The notes: generated from the sequence alone by a model not told the origin. A stretch of DNA of 33,783 nt from Clostridiales bacterium (GCA_021200955.1 JAJQFU010000098.1:1-33783), one strand, 5' to 3'; positions 22,526 through 31,554 are shown, numbered from the stretch's first letter. Program-made: numbers and translations.

Positions 22526-24019
22526 TTAGGCGTGATGGGTGCCGGGGCGGTGCATATTAACCTGTGAAATACCCGTATCGTCGCAGGTCTTGATTACCTC
22601 TTTATTGGTGGTTGCTTTAAGGAGCTTTTCATAGTCACGCTTAAGCTCAGTTAAGGGTCTTGCCTTGCCCGGGCCGTTTATACAGCCGCCGTCGCAGACC
22701 ATACCTTCCATAATATCCCCTTGGAAGCGGTTCACCTTCATAAGCATAAGGTTCTTCTTACATTCCTCAACGCCGTTGCAAAGGACTGCTACAGGGGGCT
22801 TTTCGCCCTTTTCTTCGCATACCTTAACAACTGCCGCCGCTACACCGCCGCTTTTGGCGAAAGCCTTGCCGTAATATGAAGCGACCTCGTTTTCGGGTTC
22901 GTATTTGGAAAAGTCGATTTCCTTGGTATAAATCATAGCCCCCAGCTCTTCAAAGGTGAGACAATAGTCTATTTCAGAGCCGTAACGGCTTCTTACCTCG
23001 TTTTTCTTGGCTATACAGGGACCTACGAAAACGACCTTGGCATCGGGATAAAGGTTTTTAATGTGTCTTGCTGTGCCAACCATAGGCGAAACAGTGGTTG
23101 AAACATTATCCTTAAGCGTGGGGTAGTGTCTGTCGATAAGGTTGAAAAATGCGGGACAGCATGACGTAGTTGTTTTCTTGCCTTCCTTAACTCTTTCCAA
23201 AACCTCTTCCGCTTCTCTGTAGGCAGTTATGTCTCCGCCCAAAGATACCTCGAAGCAGTCGTCAAAGCCCAGATCCTTAATTCCGGCTTTAAGGCTCTTT
23301 ACCGAATAGGGACCGTACTGACCCTCAACAGAGGGAGCAACCATAGCTATAATTTTAACCTCGGGGTCGAGAATTTCCGCAATTACGGTAGCAATCTGGG
23401 AAACGTCGGCTATAGCCCCGAAAGGACAGGCGGCAACGCACCTTCCGCAGTTAATACATTTTTCTTCGTTTATAACCGCAAGATTGCTTGTTTCCGCAAT
23501 TTCAATAGCCGAAACAGGACAGCTTTTCTTACAAGGTCTTTCAGTATCAACAATTGCATTATAGGGGCAGGCCTTCATACAAGCGCCGCATTCCTTACAT
23601 TTTGAGCTGTCTATGTATGCTCCGTGAGGAGTTTTGGTAATAGCTCCGAAACGGCACGCCTTAACGCACCTTTGGGCAAGACAGCTGTGGCAGTTGTTTG
23701 TTACCGTAAATCTCTCGATAGGACAGCCCTCACAGGCTGGGGGAATAACATAAACTATCTGATAAGGGTCTTTGTTTACATAGGTTTCGTCAATAGGCAG
23801 TCTGCCCATAGCAAGCCTTACTCTGTCGGCAAAAATCGCCCTTTCTTTATAAACGCAGCACCTGAAAACAGGGTTAAGCCTGTTTGTCAGCTCAAAAGGA
23901 ATAGACTCATAATGGCTGAGTATAGTTCCCTCATAAGAATATTTAGCAACTTTAATCAAAATAGCCTTCTTAATTTCGCTTATATCGGTTACATCGTTTA
24001 AAATTCCTATATCCTTCAA
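22526..24019 (-). CDS. Monomeric [FeFe] hydrogenase with N-terminal ferredoxin-type clusters
   Basis: Probably catalyses H2 evolution or uptake with ferredoxin-like partners in the cytosol. N-terminal Cys-rich modules (CEGCPIERF, CHSCLAQRCVKAC, CKECGACMKACPYNA, CINCGRCVAACPFGA) bind several [4Fe-4S] clusters. The C-terminal H-cluster domain has all three signatures: TSCCPAF, VGPCIAKKNE and EGMVCDGGCINGPG. GPC in place of MPC, and the N-terminal layout, fit the group B monomeric enzymes rather than the classic M3 form. The longest frame opens at 24109, but that TTG is the -35 box of a good promoter. I therefore prefer the TTG at 24019, with GGGAGG 11 bases upstream; a GTG at 24028 is the alternative. 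That gives 497 residues. No maturation genes (hydE, hydF, hydG) are in the window. Confidence 0.9.
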   Translation of the reverse strand: MKDIGILNDVTDISEIKKAILIKVAKYSYEGTILSHYESIPFELTNRLNPVFRCCVYKERAIFADRVRLAMGRLPIDETYVNKDPYQIVYVIPPACEGCPIERFTVTNNCHSCLAQRCVKACRFGAITKTPHGAYIDSSKCKECGACMKACPYNAIVDTERPCKKSCPVSAIEIAETSNLAVINEEKCINCGRCVAACPFGAIADVSQIATVIAEILDPEVKIIAMVAPSVEGQYGPYSVKSLKAGIKDLGFDDCFEVSLGGDITAYREAEEVLERVKEGKKTTTSCCPAFFNLIDRHYPTLKDNVSTTVSPMVGTARHIKNLYPDAKVVFVGPCIAKKNEVRSRYGSEIDYCLTFEELGAMIYTKEIDFSKYEPENEVASYYGKAFAKSGGVAAAVVKVCEEKGEKPPVAVLCNGVEECKKNLMLMKVNRFQGDIMEGMVCDGGCINGPGKARPLTELKRDYEKLLKATTNKEVIKTCDDTGISQVNMHRPGTHHA

Positions 24020-24080
24020 AATTTTCACTTCCTCCCAAAAAATTTCCTTTAATTCCGTTAATCTGTTTAAACCTGTTTTA

Positions 24081-24109
24081 ATCTTACTATAAGAGCCGCC
24101 GTTTGTCAA
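24081..24109 (-). promoter_or_regulatory. Promoter of the [FeFe] hydrogenase gene
   Basis: On the minus strand: TTGACA (24109-24104), 17-base spacer, TAAGAT (24086-24081). It decides the gene start, because the longest possible reading frame would begin inside it. Confidence 0.75.
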
Positions 24110-24156
24110 CGGTTCGGCTGCCTAAAAAATGCTAACTTTTTTCATAGCGGCATAAA

Positions 24157-24618
24157 TCAGTTGTCCTTCACCTTCAAAAGGCTTGCCAGCTCAGCCATAA
24201 ATGAGTCTATGTCTTTAAACTGCTTATAAACCGAGGCAAACCTGACATAAGCCACCTCGTCGGTGTCTTTAAGCCTTTCCATAACAAGTCTGCCTATTTC
24301 GTCCGAGTGAACCTCTTTTCCGGAGGTGTTATAAATTACGGTTTCGATTTCCTTAACCATATTTTCCATTTGTTCCATAGATACGGGGCGTTTGTTGCAG
24401 GCTCTCTGAATACCGCTTAAAATTTTGTTTCGGTCAAAGGTTTCTCTTGTGTTGTCGCTTTTAATTACCACAACGGGGATAATATCCACCCTTTCATAGG
24501 TAGTAAACTTCTCACCGCATTTTTCGCACTGGCGGCGGCGTCTTATAGCCGTAGCCTCGTCTAAAGTCCTGGTATCAAGCACCTTTGATTCGGTGCATCC
24601 GCAAAAGGGACATTTCAT
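24157..24618 (-). CDS. nrdR: Transcriptional repressor NrdR
   Basis: NrdR senses dATP/ATP and represses ribonucleotide reductase genes. The 153-residue protein has the N-terminal zinc ribbon with Cys3, Cys6, Cys31 and Cys34, then an ATP-cone (about 49-139, VVVIKSDNTRETFDRNKILSGI). Length is standard. It follows lon and engB on the same strand, 41 bases after engB, so may be co-transcribed. The likely target in this window is the nrdDG operon at 15211-12570. Confidence 0.97.
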   Translation of the reverse strand: MKCPFCGCTESKVLDTRTLDEATAIRRRRQCEKCGEKFTTYERVDIIPVVVIKSDNTRETFDRNKILSGIQRACNKRPVSMEQMENMVKEIETVIYNTSGKEVHSDEIGRLVMERLKDTDEVAYVRFASVYKQFKDIDSFMAELASLLKVKDN

Positions 24619-24659
24619 AAAAACACACCTCTTTTTATATATTATTCTTTACAAGCTTT

Positions 24660-25238
24660 TTACAGGTTTTCAATTACTTCCCATAATTCTTCCCTGCCCT
24701 GTTTTGAGACTGAAGAAAAGGGAATAAGAACCTCTCCCTCCTTAAGCCCCAAAGAGCTTTTCAGCATTTTAACATGTGAGGGCAGACGGTTTCTTGTTAC
24801 CTTGTCGCACTTTGTGGCGGCAATAATTATTTTATAGCCGTAATGACGGAGATAATCAAGCATCATAACGTCGTTTTTCCCTGCTTCGTGCCTAATATCC
24901 ACCAAAAGAATAATTGCCTTAAGCTCTTCTCTGTTAAGCAGATATTCATCGGTCATTCTTCCCCATTTTTCAATTTCCGTTTTGGACGCCTTTGCATAGC
25001 CGTAGCCCGGCAGATCCACAAAATAAAGCTTGTCCTCAACTGAATAAAAATTAATGGTTCGGGTTTTTCCCGGGCTTGAGCCTGTTCTCGCCAAAGCCTT
25101 TCTGCCTAACATTGTGTTTATAAGGCTTGATTTCCCTACGTTTGACTTGCCGGCAAAGGCTATCTCCGTAAGACCGTCATCGGGGTACTGACTTTTTTTA
25201 ACGGCTGTTTTTGCAATATAAGCATTGTTTATTATCAT
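24660..25238 (-). CDS. engB: Ribosome biogenesis GTP-binding protein EngB/YsxC
   Basis: A 192-residue GTPase that helps assemble the 50S subunit. It has the P-loop GKSNVGKSS at residues 30-38 (G1), DLPGYG (G3) and ATKCDK (G4). The start lies 5 bases after the lon stop, and TAGGAGTTAATTTTT precedes it. The lon-engB pair is conserved in Firmicutes. Confidence 0.97.
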   Translation of the reverse strand: MIINNAYIAKTAVKKSQYPDDGLTEIAFAGKSNVGKSSLINTMLGRKALARTGSSPGKTRTINFYSVEDKLYFVDLPGYGYAKASKTEIEKWGRMTDEYLLNREELKAIILLVDIRHEAGKNDVMMLDYLRHYGYKIIIAATKCDKVTRNRLPSHVKMLKSSLGLKEGEVLIPFSSVSKQGREELWEVIENL

Positions 25239-25243
25239 AAAAA

Positions 25244-27673
25244 TTAACTCCTAACAACGGGTTTTTCCGTAATCACCTGAGAAAGAGGCGGTTTAACAAC
25301 ATTTATGCCTTCGTCGGCTTTCGGTGCTTCTTCAGGTCTTTTAGTCCTTTCGGAGGGCATAAGAGCCGCTTCCAAAACCTCCGATACATCTTTCGCAGAT
25401 ATAAAAATCATATCCTTTTTGGCGTAATCCGGCAGCTCTTCAAGGTCGGTTTTGTTGTCCTCAGGCAAAATCACCGTTTTAACTCCGGCTCTTTTGGCAG
25501 CCAAAACCTTCTCCTTAAGACCGCCTATGGGCAAGACGTTGCCCCTTATGTCTACTTCCCCTGTCATAGCCACTCTCCGCTTAACCTTTCTGCCTGTTAG
25601 GGCAGAAACCATAGCTGTGGTCATTGTTACACCGGCTGAAGGCCCGTCCTTGGGGACCGCCCCCTCCGGAATGTGAATATGTATATCCGTTTCCTCAAAG
25701 TCAAGGAAAAACCCTAATTTCTCGGCATTTGCCCTTATGTAGCTGTAAGCCGCATAAGCCGACTCTTCCATAACCTTTCCTACGTTTCCCGTAAGCTTAA
25801 GGTTTCCCTTGCCCTTAAATGTGTTGACCTCGATTTTAAGGGTTGTTCCTCCCAGCTGCGTCCACGCAAGCCCTGTTACCTCTCCCACAGTGCCGCTGTT
25901 TTCGACAGTTTCCTGTTTGAACTTTCTCTGACCCAAATATTCAACAAGCTTTTCGGGAGTAACGTCGATTTCTTCTGTTTTCTCATCAGTCATAAGCTCT
26001 TTTAGAGCTTTTCTGCAAATGCTTCCTATATTTCTTTCAAGATTTCTGACACCGGCTTCACGGGTATAGCCCGAAATAATTTCCTTTATGATCGAAGGCT
26101 TAATTTTAACCTGTTTTTTCGTAAGTCCGTGAAAATCAAGCTGCTTTTTAACCAAATATTTAAGGGCTATTTTAAGCTTTTCCTCTTCGGTGTAGCTTGA
26201 AAGCGTGATTATTTCCATTCTGTCCTTAAGTGCCGGGGGAATTGTGTCCGCAGTGTTGGCAGTGCAGATAAAGAACACCTTCGAAATGTCAAAGGGCAGC
26301 TCAAGATAGTTGTCTCTGAAGGAAAAATTCTGCTCTCCGTCCAAAACCTCTAAAAGTGCCGAAGCCGGGTCGCCCTTATAGTCCTTTCCCACCTTGTCGA
26401 TTTCGTCCATAAGTATAAGGGGGTTGGCAGTTTCGGCGGTTTTAATTGCGGTAATAATTCTGCCGGGCATTGCCCCTACATATGTCTTTCTGTGGCCTCG
26501 AAGCTCCGCCTCGTCGTGAAGTCCGCCCAAAGACATTCTGACGTATTTTCTGCCTAAGGCTCTTGCCACCGACTGTGCAACAGATGTTTTTCCCACACCG
26601 GGAGGACCAACCAGACACAAAACAGGTGCTTTCGAATTGTCGCAGGATAGCTTCAGCGCCAAAAATTCTATAATACGCTCTTTTACGTCCTCTAAGCCGT
26701 AGTGATCCTTTTCCAAAACAGCAGCCGCCTTTTTAAGGCTTGTGTTGTCCTCGGAATAAACTCCCCATGGCAGAGACAGAACAAGCTCTATATAGTCTCT
26801 GCTTAATGTGCTTTCCGGAGACATAGGCGGCATTTTCTTAAGCCTTAAAAATTCCTTTTCAAGCCTGTTATAGACCTCTTCAAAGGGCTTAAGCCTTTCG
26901 GCTCTCTTTTTATAGCCCTCGATTTCTCCGTCAATTCCGTCCTCGTCCTTAAGCTCCTCGGTTATAACCTTAAGCTGTTCTCTCAATATATTTTCTTTTT
27001 GAACCTTTTCAAAATTCTGTCTGACCTTGTCATCGATTTCCTTCTTTACCTTAAGAACTATACTTTCAGACCTGAAAAGCTTCAAAAGCTCATAGGCTCT
27101 TGCCTTAACGGGAATTGTCTCCAAAATTTTCTGCTTGTCCTCAAGCTTAAATTCAATTCTCGCAGCCATTACGTTTATAATAAGCCCCAAGGAATTGACC
27201 TTCATAAGCTCATCTGAAAATTCTCTTGTAAACTTCCCCGACGTTACGCAGTATTCTTCAAAGTCTTCTCTGACCAGGTCTCCTACTGCCTTTTTTTCCG
27301 CCTCATCGGCAAAATCGTCGATACTGTCTACAAGGGTAATACACTCACCTGTTATATAAGGCTTTTCCTGAACAAATCTCATAAGCCTTACTCTTTTTGT
27401 ACATCTGACCAAAGCCCTGTCAATACCGGGAGCCGCCTTAAAAACCTGTCTTATTGTGCCTATTACACCTACGTCAAAGAGGTCGCTTTTTTCAACTTCC
27501 TCTTTCGAGTGATCCTTTTGGGCTATAAGCAAAATTTCCTTGCTGCCCTGATTTGCGGCGTTAAGAGCCGCAAGGGAGCCTTCTCTTTTTATGTCAAACA
27601 AAAGCTCCACACCGGGAAAAGCCTCAATCCCCCTTAAGGGTATCAAGGGCAAAACTATATTTTCTTTAATCAT
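25244..27673 (-). CDS. lon: ATP-dependent protease LonA
   Basis: Degrades misfolded and regulatory proteins. The N-terminal LON substrate domain (LPLIPLRGIEAFPG) is followed by a coiled middle, the AAA+ module (GPPGVGKTS near residue 358, ILMDEIDKVG, sensor regions) and the protease domain with catalytic Ser679 (PKDGPSAGVT) and the Lys in GGLKEKVLAAK. I set the start at ATG 27673, with AGGTGAT just upstream, which gives 809 residues. A GTG at 27682 overlaps this ribosome binding site and is unlikely. Directly upstream is a 167-bp fold-back repeat (27695-27861), so the promoter must lie in or beyond that element. No CIRCE or CtsR box was recognised. Confidence 0.97.
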   Translation of the reverse strand: MIKENIVLPLIPLRGIEAFPGVELLFDIKREGSLAALNAANQGSKEILLIAQKDHSKEEVEKSDLFDVGVIGTIRQVFKAAPGIDRALVRCTKRVRLMRFVQEKPYITGECITLVDSIDDFADEAEKKAVGDLVREDFEEYCVTSGKFTREFSDELMKVNSLGLIINVMAARIEFKLEDKQKILETIPVKARAYELLKLFRSESIVLKVKKEIDDKVRQNFEKVQKENILREQLKVITEELKDEDGIDGEIEGYKKRAERLKPFEEVYNRLEKEFLRLKKMPPMSPESTLSRDYIELVLSLPWGVYSEDNTSLKKAAAVLEKDHYGLEDVKERIIEFLALKLSCDNSKAPVLCLVGPPGVGKTSVAQSVARALGRKYVRMSLGGLHDEAELRGHRKTYVGAMPGRIITAIKTAETANPLILMDEIDKVGKDYKGDPASALLEVLDGEQNFSFRDNYLELPFDISKVFFICTANTADTIPPALKDRMEIITLSSYTEEEKLKIALKYLVKKQLDFHGLTKKQVKIKPSIIKEIISGYTREAGVRNLERNIGSICRKALKELMTDEKTEEIDVTPEKLVEYLGQRKFKQETVENSGTVGEVTGLAWTQLGGTTLKIEVNTFKGKGNLKLTGNVGKVMEESAYAAYSYIRANAEKLGFFLDFEETDIHIHIPEGAVPKDGPSAGVTMTTAMVSALTGRKVKRRVAMTGEVDIRGNVLPIGGLKEKVLAAKRAGVKTVILPEDNKTDLEELPDYAKKDMIFISAKDVSEVLEAALMPSERTKRPEEAPKADEGINVVKPPLSQVITEKPVVRS

Positions 27674-27694
27674 ATATATCACCTAACTTTATTT

Positions 27695-27861
27695 TAAGGA
27701 AACGATGATTAGTTCGCCGAAGCAGATTTGCCTAAGATTTTTTCGAGTGCAATGAAGGCATTTGAAGGCGTAGTCGGAGTCCTACGTCGAAAATGCGTGA
27801 AGAAGCAATCGGAAAAATCGGAGGTGAAGATGCGAAGAGCTAATTAATCAGCGATTCCTTA
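27695..27861. mobile_element. MITE-like snap-back element, 167 bp
   Basis: The ends are inverted: TAAGGAAACGATGATTA on the left mirrors TAAGGAATCGCTGATTA on the right, 15 of 17 matching. The arms stay complementary further in: GATTTTTTCGAGTGC on the left mirrors GATTTTTCCGATTGC, and a small central hairpin CGTAG-TCGGAGTC-CTACG closes it. No reading frame is convincing. The size, terminal inverted repeats and fold-back form fit a non-autonomous transposable element. No target duplication is clear. It sits 22 bases upstream of the lon start. The rest of 27862-27937 is AT-rich with no gene. Confidence 0.65.
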
Positions 27862-27937
27862 GGCATAGTATATATATTATGATAACAAACTTTCGGTTAT
27901 TTTTCAAGAAATTTTCCTAAAAAATATATGGTATTTC

Positions 27938-27975
27938 AAATAAAAGAAACCCCGAAGGCAAACACCCTCGGGGTA
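27938..27975 (-). terminator. Terminator of the cstA gene
   Basis: ACCCCGAGGG and CCTTCGGGGT form a strong stem (27949-27958 with 27965-27974 on the plus strand). On the minus strand it is followed by TTCTTTTATTT. Confidence 0.85.
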
Positions 27976-27987
27976 AAGATTTAAAAA

Positions 27988-29715
27988 TTATTTTTTGCTG
28001 TTCTGATTTTTAATTGTTGTGAAGCTTTCTATAGCAAGAATTATTGCAAGAACAACCAAAAGAATTGCAAGAACCGCTCTGATAAGAGCCCAAATATCAA
28101 AGGCTGTCATAAGAGAAGAGCAGTTTGTAAAGATTGACATAACAAGTGAGGATATAGTAACAATCAGCATAAATACCATAGGTATGTAGAGCATTTTGTT
28201 GTTCTTGCCAACTTTTCCGAGCCATGTGGCAACAGCCAAAAGTGCAAGAGCAGCCAAAAGCTGGTTTGAAGCTCCGAAAAGAGCCCAAATCTTAGCGTAG
28301 CCCGTAAGACCTAAAGCAATGCCCAAAAATACGGAAATAAATGTAGCAACCAAGGGGTTGGCTGCGTAGTGTCTGAAGCCTGTTACGTCCTTATATGTTT
28401 CACCGTTGTCAAGCCAAAATTCCTGGAACATATATCTTGCAAGTCTTGCGGCTGTGTCAAGTGAAGTAAGACAGAAAACGGAAACCGCAAGAACCAGAAG
28501 TGAATAAGCTGTCTGATAAGAGTTTTCAAGTCCGGGGATTGTGCTTAACATTTTGGCAATACCGCCTGCAAAAACAGTTGTGGGAACAAAGCCTATGTCG
28601 CCGGCTTTAACGTCGTTCCAAACATAGCCGATTGCGCAAAGAGAAATTATTGCCAAAGCGCACTCAATAAGCATTCCGCCGTAGGCAATAGGCAAAGCGT
28701 GCTTTTCGTTGTCAAGCTGCTTTGAGGTTGTTCCGGAAGAAATAAGTGAGTGGAAGCCCGAAATAGCACCGCAGGCAATTGTTACGAACAACGCCGGGAA
28801 GAGATAGCCCAAGCCCGCCGAGCCGTGGAACTCCTCAACGGAGATAGTGTCCTTAAAGCCCGTAAATGCGGGAACATCGAGACTGGGGTGAGCGCCTACA
28901 ATACCAACAATTGCCAAAATCATAAGAGCGTAAAGCAGGAACGAGCTTAAGTAGTCTCTGGGCTGAAGCAAAATCCAAACGGGAGTTACTGAAGCAATAA
29001 GAATATATATGCCTACAACGATCATCCATGTTGTGTAGCTTAAGTATATAAAATGGAACTTCATACCGATTGCAAGGCAAAGAATAATGCCGATTATACC
29101 CAAAACCGAGCCTATAACAATGTTTACGTTTCTGCGGTAAACAAAGTAGCCGAAAAGAATAGATATTAATATGAAGAGAATTGAAACTGTGGCTGTGGTT
29201 ACGTTAGCGGAGCTGGCAGCTGTGTCAACAACGCCGTCAACAAATGTTGCACAGAATGTATTGGCAACAATTGAGCCGAAAGCCGCAATAACCAAAATAA
29301 GAGCAAGCCAAGAGAAAATAATGAAAAGTCTCTTTGCTCTCTTGCCTATTGTAGAGGCAATAACCTCGCCGATAGAAGCACCGCCGTGGCGAAGTGAAGC
29401 CACAAGTGCGCCGAAGTCATGAGCCGCACCTATAAAGATACCGCCGATAAGCACCCAAAGAATAACGGGCACCCAGCCGAAAACAGCCGCCTGAATAGGG
29501 CCGTTTATAGGGCCTGCACCGGCAATTGAAGAAAAGTGATGACCGAAAAGAACGGGGGCTTTCGCCGGAACGTAGTCCATACCGTCCTGCTTTGTGTGGG
29601 CAGGAGTTTCACGGCTGGGGTCAACGCCCCAAGTCTTGGCAAGCCATCTGCCGTAGAACAAATAACCCAAAACAAGGATTATAAGTCCTGCGACTAAAAG
29701 TACAACAGAATTCAT
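27988..29715 (-). CDS. cstA: Carbon starvation CstA-family transporter
   Basis: A 575-residue integral membrane protein with many hydrophobic helices. HHFSSIAGAGPINGPIQAAVFGW near residue 60 is the CstA signature, and GGASIGEVIASTIG and the C-terminal five-helix region match too. Enterobacterial members import pyruvate (BtsT, CstA) or are linked to peptide use. The clostridial form is shorter than the E. coli proteins (about 700). The transported substrate here is inferred, not shown. AAGGAGGAACTTTT precedes the ATG. The unknown gene at 29754-30257 lies 38 bases upstream. Confidence 0.95.
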   Translation of the reverse strand: MNSVVLLVAGLIILVLGYLFYGRWLAKTWGVDPSRETPAHTKQDGMDYVPAKAPVLFGHHFSSIAGAGPINGPIQAAVFGWVPVILWVLIGGIFIGAAHDFGALVASLRHGGASIGEVIASTIGKRAKRLFIIFSWLALILVIAAFGSIVANTFCATFVDGVVDTAASSANVTTATVSILFILISILFGYFVYRRNVNIVIGSVLGIIGIILCLAIGMKFHFIYLSYTTWMIVVGIYILIASVTPVWILLQPRDYLSSFLLYALMILAIVGIVGAHPSLDVPAFTGFKDTISVEEFHGSAGLGYLFPALFVTIACGAISGFHSLISSGTTSKQLDNEKHALPIAYGGMLIECALAIISLCAIGYVWNDVKAGDIGFVPTTVFAGGIAKMLSTIPGLENSYQTAYSLLVLAVSVFCLTSLDTAARLARYMFQEFWLDNGETYKDVTGFRHYAANPLVATFISVFLGIALGLTGYAKIWALFGASNQLLAALALLAVATWLGKVGKNNKMLYIPMVFMLIVTISSLVMSIFTNCSSLMTAFDIWALIRAVLAILLVVLAIILAIESFTTIKNQNSKK

Positions 29716-29753
29716 AAAAGTTCCTCCTTAAAATATTTTGGAAATGTGTATTT

Positions 29754-30257
29754 TCATTTCCCTAATTCTTTTACAAATTTTGAACACTGCTTTGCGGCTC
29801 TGTTGAAAAACAGCTCCCCGTCCCCTGCTCTTACGGCAAAGGTTCGAAATTCAGACCACCCAAGCAGTGAAAATTTGTAGCTTTTATAATGCTTTGATTT
29901 TTTAAGAAGCTTCTTTGCCCCTTTTGTAAAATCATCGCAGACAAAAACCGCAGTTAAATAAGTATACATATGTCCCGGCTTGGGGTCGATTAGCTTCTCC
30001 CCTTCATTAAGAACATATTCTCTGCACCTGTCAAAACCTTCTTCATTAAGCTCCTTAACTGAAAACACAAATATATATTCGTGACAGTCCGCCTCCCAAA
30101 GCTTAGCCTTTTTAACAAGCACATATTTTGAATTTTTCATATGAAAGTCACAGCGGGCTTTAAGCCCGAGACTTTTCCCCTCTTCGGAAGGTACGTTTAT
30201 ATCAAAAAAGCCTTCATAGCTTTTTAAAATCTTTTCGGAAAGTTCTTCTCTGTTCAT
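29754..30257 (-). CDS. Uncharacterised soluble protein encoded just upstream of cstA
   Basis: A 167-residue protein without membrane segments or signal peptide, rich in Lys, Phe and aromatic residues. Parts such as KARCDFHMKNSKYVLVKKAKLWEADCHEYIFVF look like an alpha/beta domain. I do not recognise a family. The frame is open to a GTG at 30290 (178 residues), but the promoter at 30330-30303 would place transcription start only a few bases before it. The ATG at 30257, with GGGAAATGG upstream, is therefore preferred with moderate confidence. It is probably co-transcribed with cstA (gap about 38 bases), so a role tied to that transporter is possible. Confidence 0.75.
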   Translation of the reverse strand: MNREELSEKILKSYEGFFDINVPSEEGKSLGLKARCDFHMKNSKYVLVKKAKLWEADCHEYIFVFSVKELNEEGFDRCREYVLNEGEKLIDPKPGHMYTYLTAVFVCDDFTKGAKKLLKKSKHYKSYKFSLLGWSEFRTFAVRAGDGELFFNRAAKQCSKFVKELGK

Positions 30258-30302
30258 ATAAAACCATTTCCCATGTTCATAATTTTTCACACTACATTCA
30301 TT

Positions 30303-30330
30303 ATTTTACACCTTTTTGTCTTTTTTTCAA
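30303..30330 (-). promoter_or_regulatory. Promoter of the unknown gene and cstA
   Basis: On the minus strand: TTGAAA (30330-30325), 16-base spacer, TAAAAT (30308-30303). Confidence 0.5.
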
Positions 30331-30427
30331 TCCCTTTTTAATAAATCAATCATAGTTATTTTACAATTTTCGCCGAGACAATATAGCTTTTGAGTTATAA
30401 CCCTATTGTCTTAAGTTTTACGGCACA

Positions 30428-30465
30428 TAAAAAAGGCTTCGCCGAAAAACGAAGCCTCATAAATT
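30428..30465 (-). terminator. Terminator of the SDR transcription unit
   Basis: On the minus strand GGCTTCG and CGAAGCC (plus-strand positions 30435-30441 and 30450-30456) form a stem followed by TTTTTTATG. It lies beyond repeat copy 1, so the SDR mRNA would carry that repeat in its 3' end. Between here and 30303 only a weak hairpin (GACAATA/TATTGTC, 30377-30410) is seen. Confidence 0.8.
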
Positions 30466-30535
30466 TTTTATGTACTGCTGATCTCAAATTATGTCACAGA
30501 CTAAATCTGTAAGCCGAGCGGTAAGTAAATCGACA

Positions 30536-30680
30536 GCGTCGCAGACTTAAATCCGCAAGGCGAGCTTTGCCCGCCTGAGGACAGAAACTTTTCTGTGAAT
30601 TTGATGCGAAGCATCAAATTTGCGGAAAACTTGATGGTTTCTACCTTAAACTATTTAAAAAAATGCGTAGCATTTTTTTA
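30536..30680. repeat. Multi-hairpin repeat, copy 1
   Basis: This copy lies directly downstream of the SDR stop codon. It is an inverted match to copy 2 at 31786-31994: 30611-30651 is identical over 41 bases to the reverse complement of 31816-31856. Also, 30536-30607 matches 31923-31994 with about 7 differences in 72. It holds hairpins TTAAAAAAATGC/GCATTTTTTTAA (about 30654-30680), TTTGATGC/GCATCAAA, ACAGAAA/TTTCTGT and GGCGAGC/GCCCGCC. No reading frame is seen. Confidence 0.85.
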
Positions 30681-30691
30681 AGGCGAAGCCA

Positions 30692-31489
30692 TTAGGGCTG
30701 CTTGCCGATGTAAGCAAGGATACCGCCGTCTACATAGAGAATGTGGCCGTTTACTGCGTTTGATGCGTCAGAAGCAAGGAAAACTGCAGGGCCTGCAAGC
30801 TCCTCGGGCTTAAGCCATCTTCCGGCAGGTGTTCTGCCTACGATGAAAGCGTCGAAAGGATGTCTTGAGCCGTCAGCCTGTCTCTCTCTCAAAGGAGCAG
30901 TCTGGGGAGTTTCGATATAGCCGGGGCCGATGCCGTTGCACTGAATGTTGTCAGCGCCGTATTCGGAACAGATATTTCTTGTAAGCATCTTAAGACCGCC
31001 CTTAGCAGCAGCATAAGCTGAAACTGTTTCACGGCCTAATTCTGACATCATTGAACAGATGTTAATAATCTTGCCGTGGCCCTTCTTCTGCATTGAAGGA
31101 ATAACAGCCTTTGAAACGATAAAGGGAGCGTTAAGGTCAACATCTACTACCATACGGAAGTCGGCAGCCGACATTTCTGTCATAGGTATTCTTCTGATGA
31201 TACCTGCGTTGTTTACGAGAATATCGATAACGCCTACTTCTTCTTCGATCTGCTTAACCATTGCCTGAACAGCCTCTTCGTCGCATACGTTGCAAACATA
31301 GCCGTGAGCGTCGATGCCTGCTTCTTTATAGTTAGCAAGTCCCTTGTCAACAAGCTCCTGCTTAATATCGTTGAAAACGATTGTAGCGCCGCAGGCAGCC
31401 ATACCTGAAGCAATAGCAAAGCCTATTCCGTAAGAAGCTCCGGTAACGAGAGCAACCTTTCCCTTTAATGAAAAATCATCTAACTTCAT
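30692..31489 (-). CDS. SDR-family gluconate 5-dehydrogenase-like oxidoreductase
   Basis: A 265-residue classical short-chain dehydrogenase. TGASYGIG near residue 16 binds the cofactor; VNNAGI is the structural motif; ICSMMSEL and SAYAAAKGG give the catalytic Ser and Tyr-x3-Lys near residues 147-164; VDGGILAYIGKQP ends the protein. The start KLDDFSLKGKVALVTG and the FNDIKQELVDKGLANY stretch resemble gluconate 5-dehydrogenases (5-ketogluconate to gluconate) and KduD-like enzymes. The exact sugar acid cannot be told. CGGAGGGAAGAAT precedes the ATG. It is a single-gene unit flanked by inverted repeat copies. Confidence 0.92.
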   Translation of the reverse strand: MKLDDFSLKGKVALVTGASYGIGFAIASGMAACGATIVFNDIKQELVDKGLANYKEAGIDAHGYVCNVCDEEAVQAMVKQIEEEVGVIDILVNNAGIIRRIPMTEMSAADFRMVVDVDLNAPFIVSKAVIPSMQKKGHGKIINICSMMSELGRETVSAYAAAKGGLKMLTRNICSEYGADNIQCNGIGPGYIETPQTAPLRERQADGSRHPFDAFIVGRTPAGRWLKPEELAGPAVFLASDASNAVNGHILYVDGGILAYIGKQP

Positions 31490-31554
31490 ATTCTTCCCTC
31501 CGTTTTAATTTAATAATCTCCGAAGATAATTAACCCTCGGTTCTTTCAAGTTAA

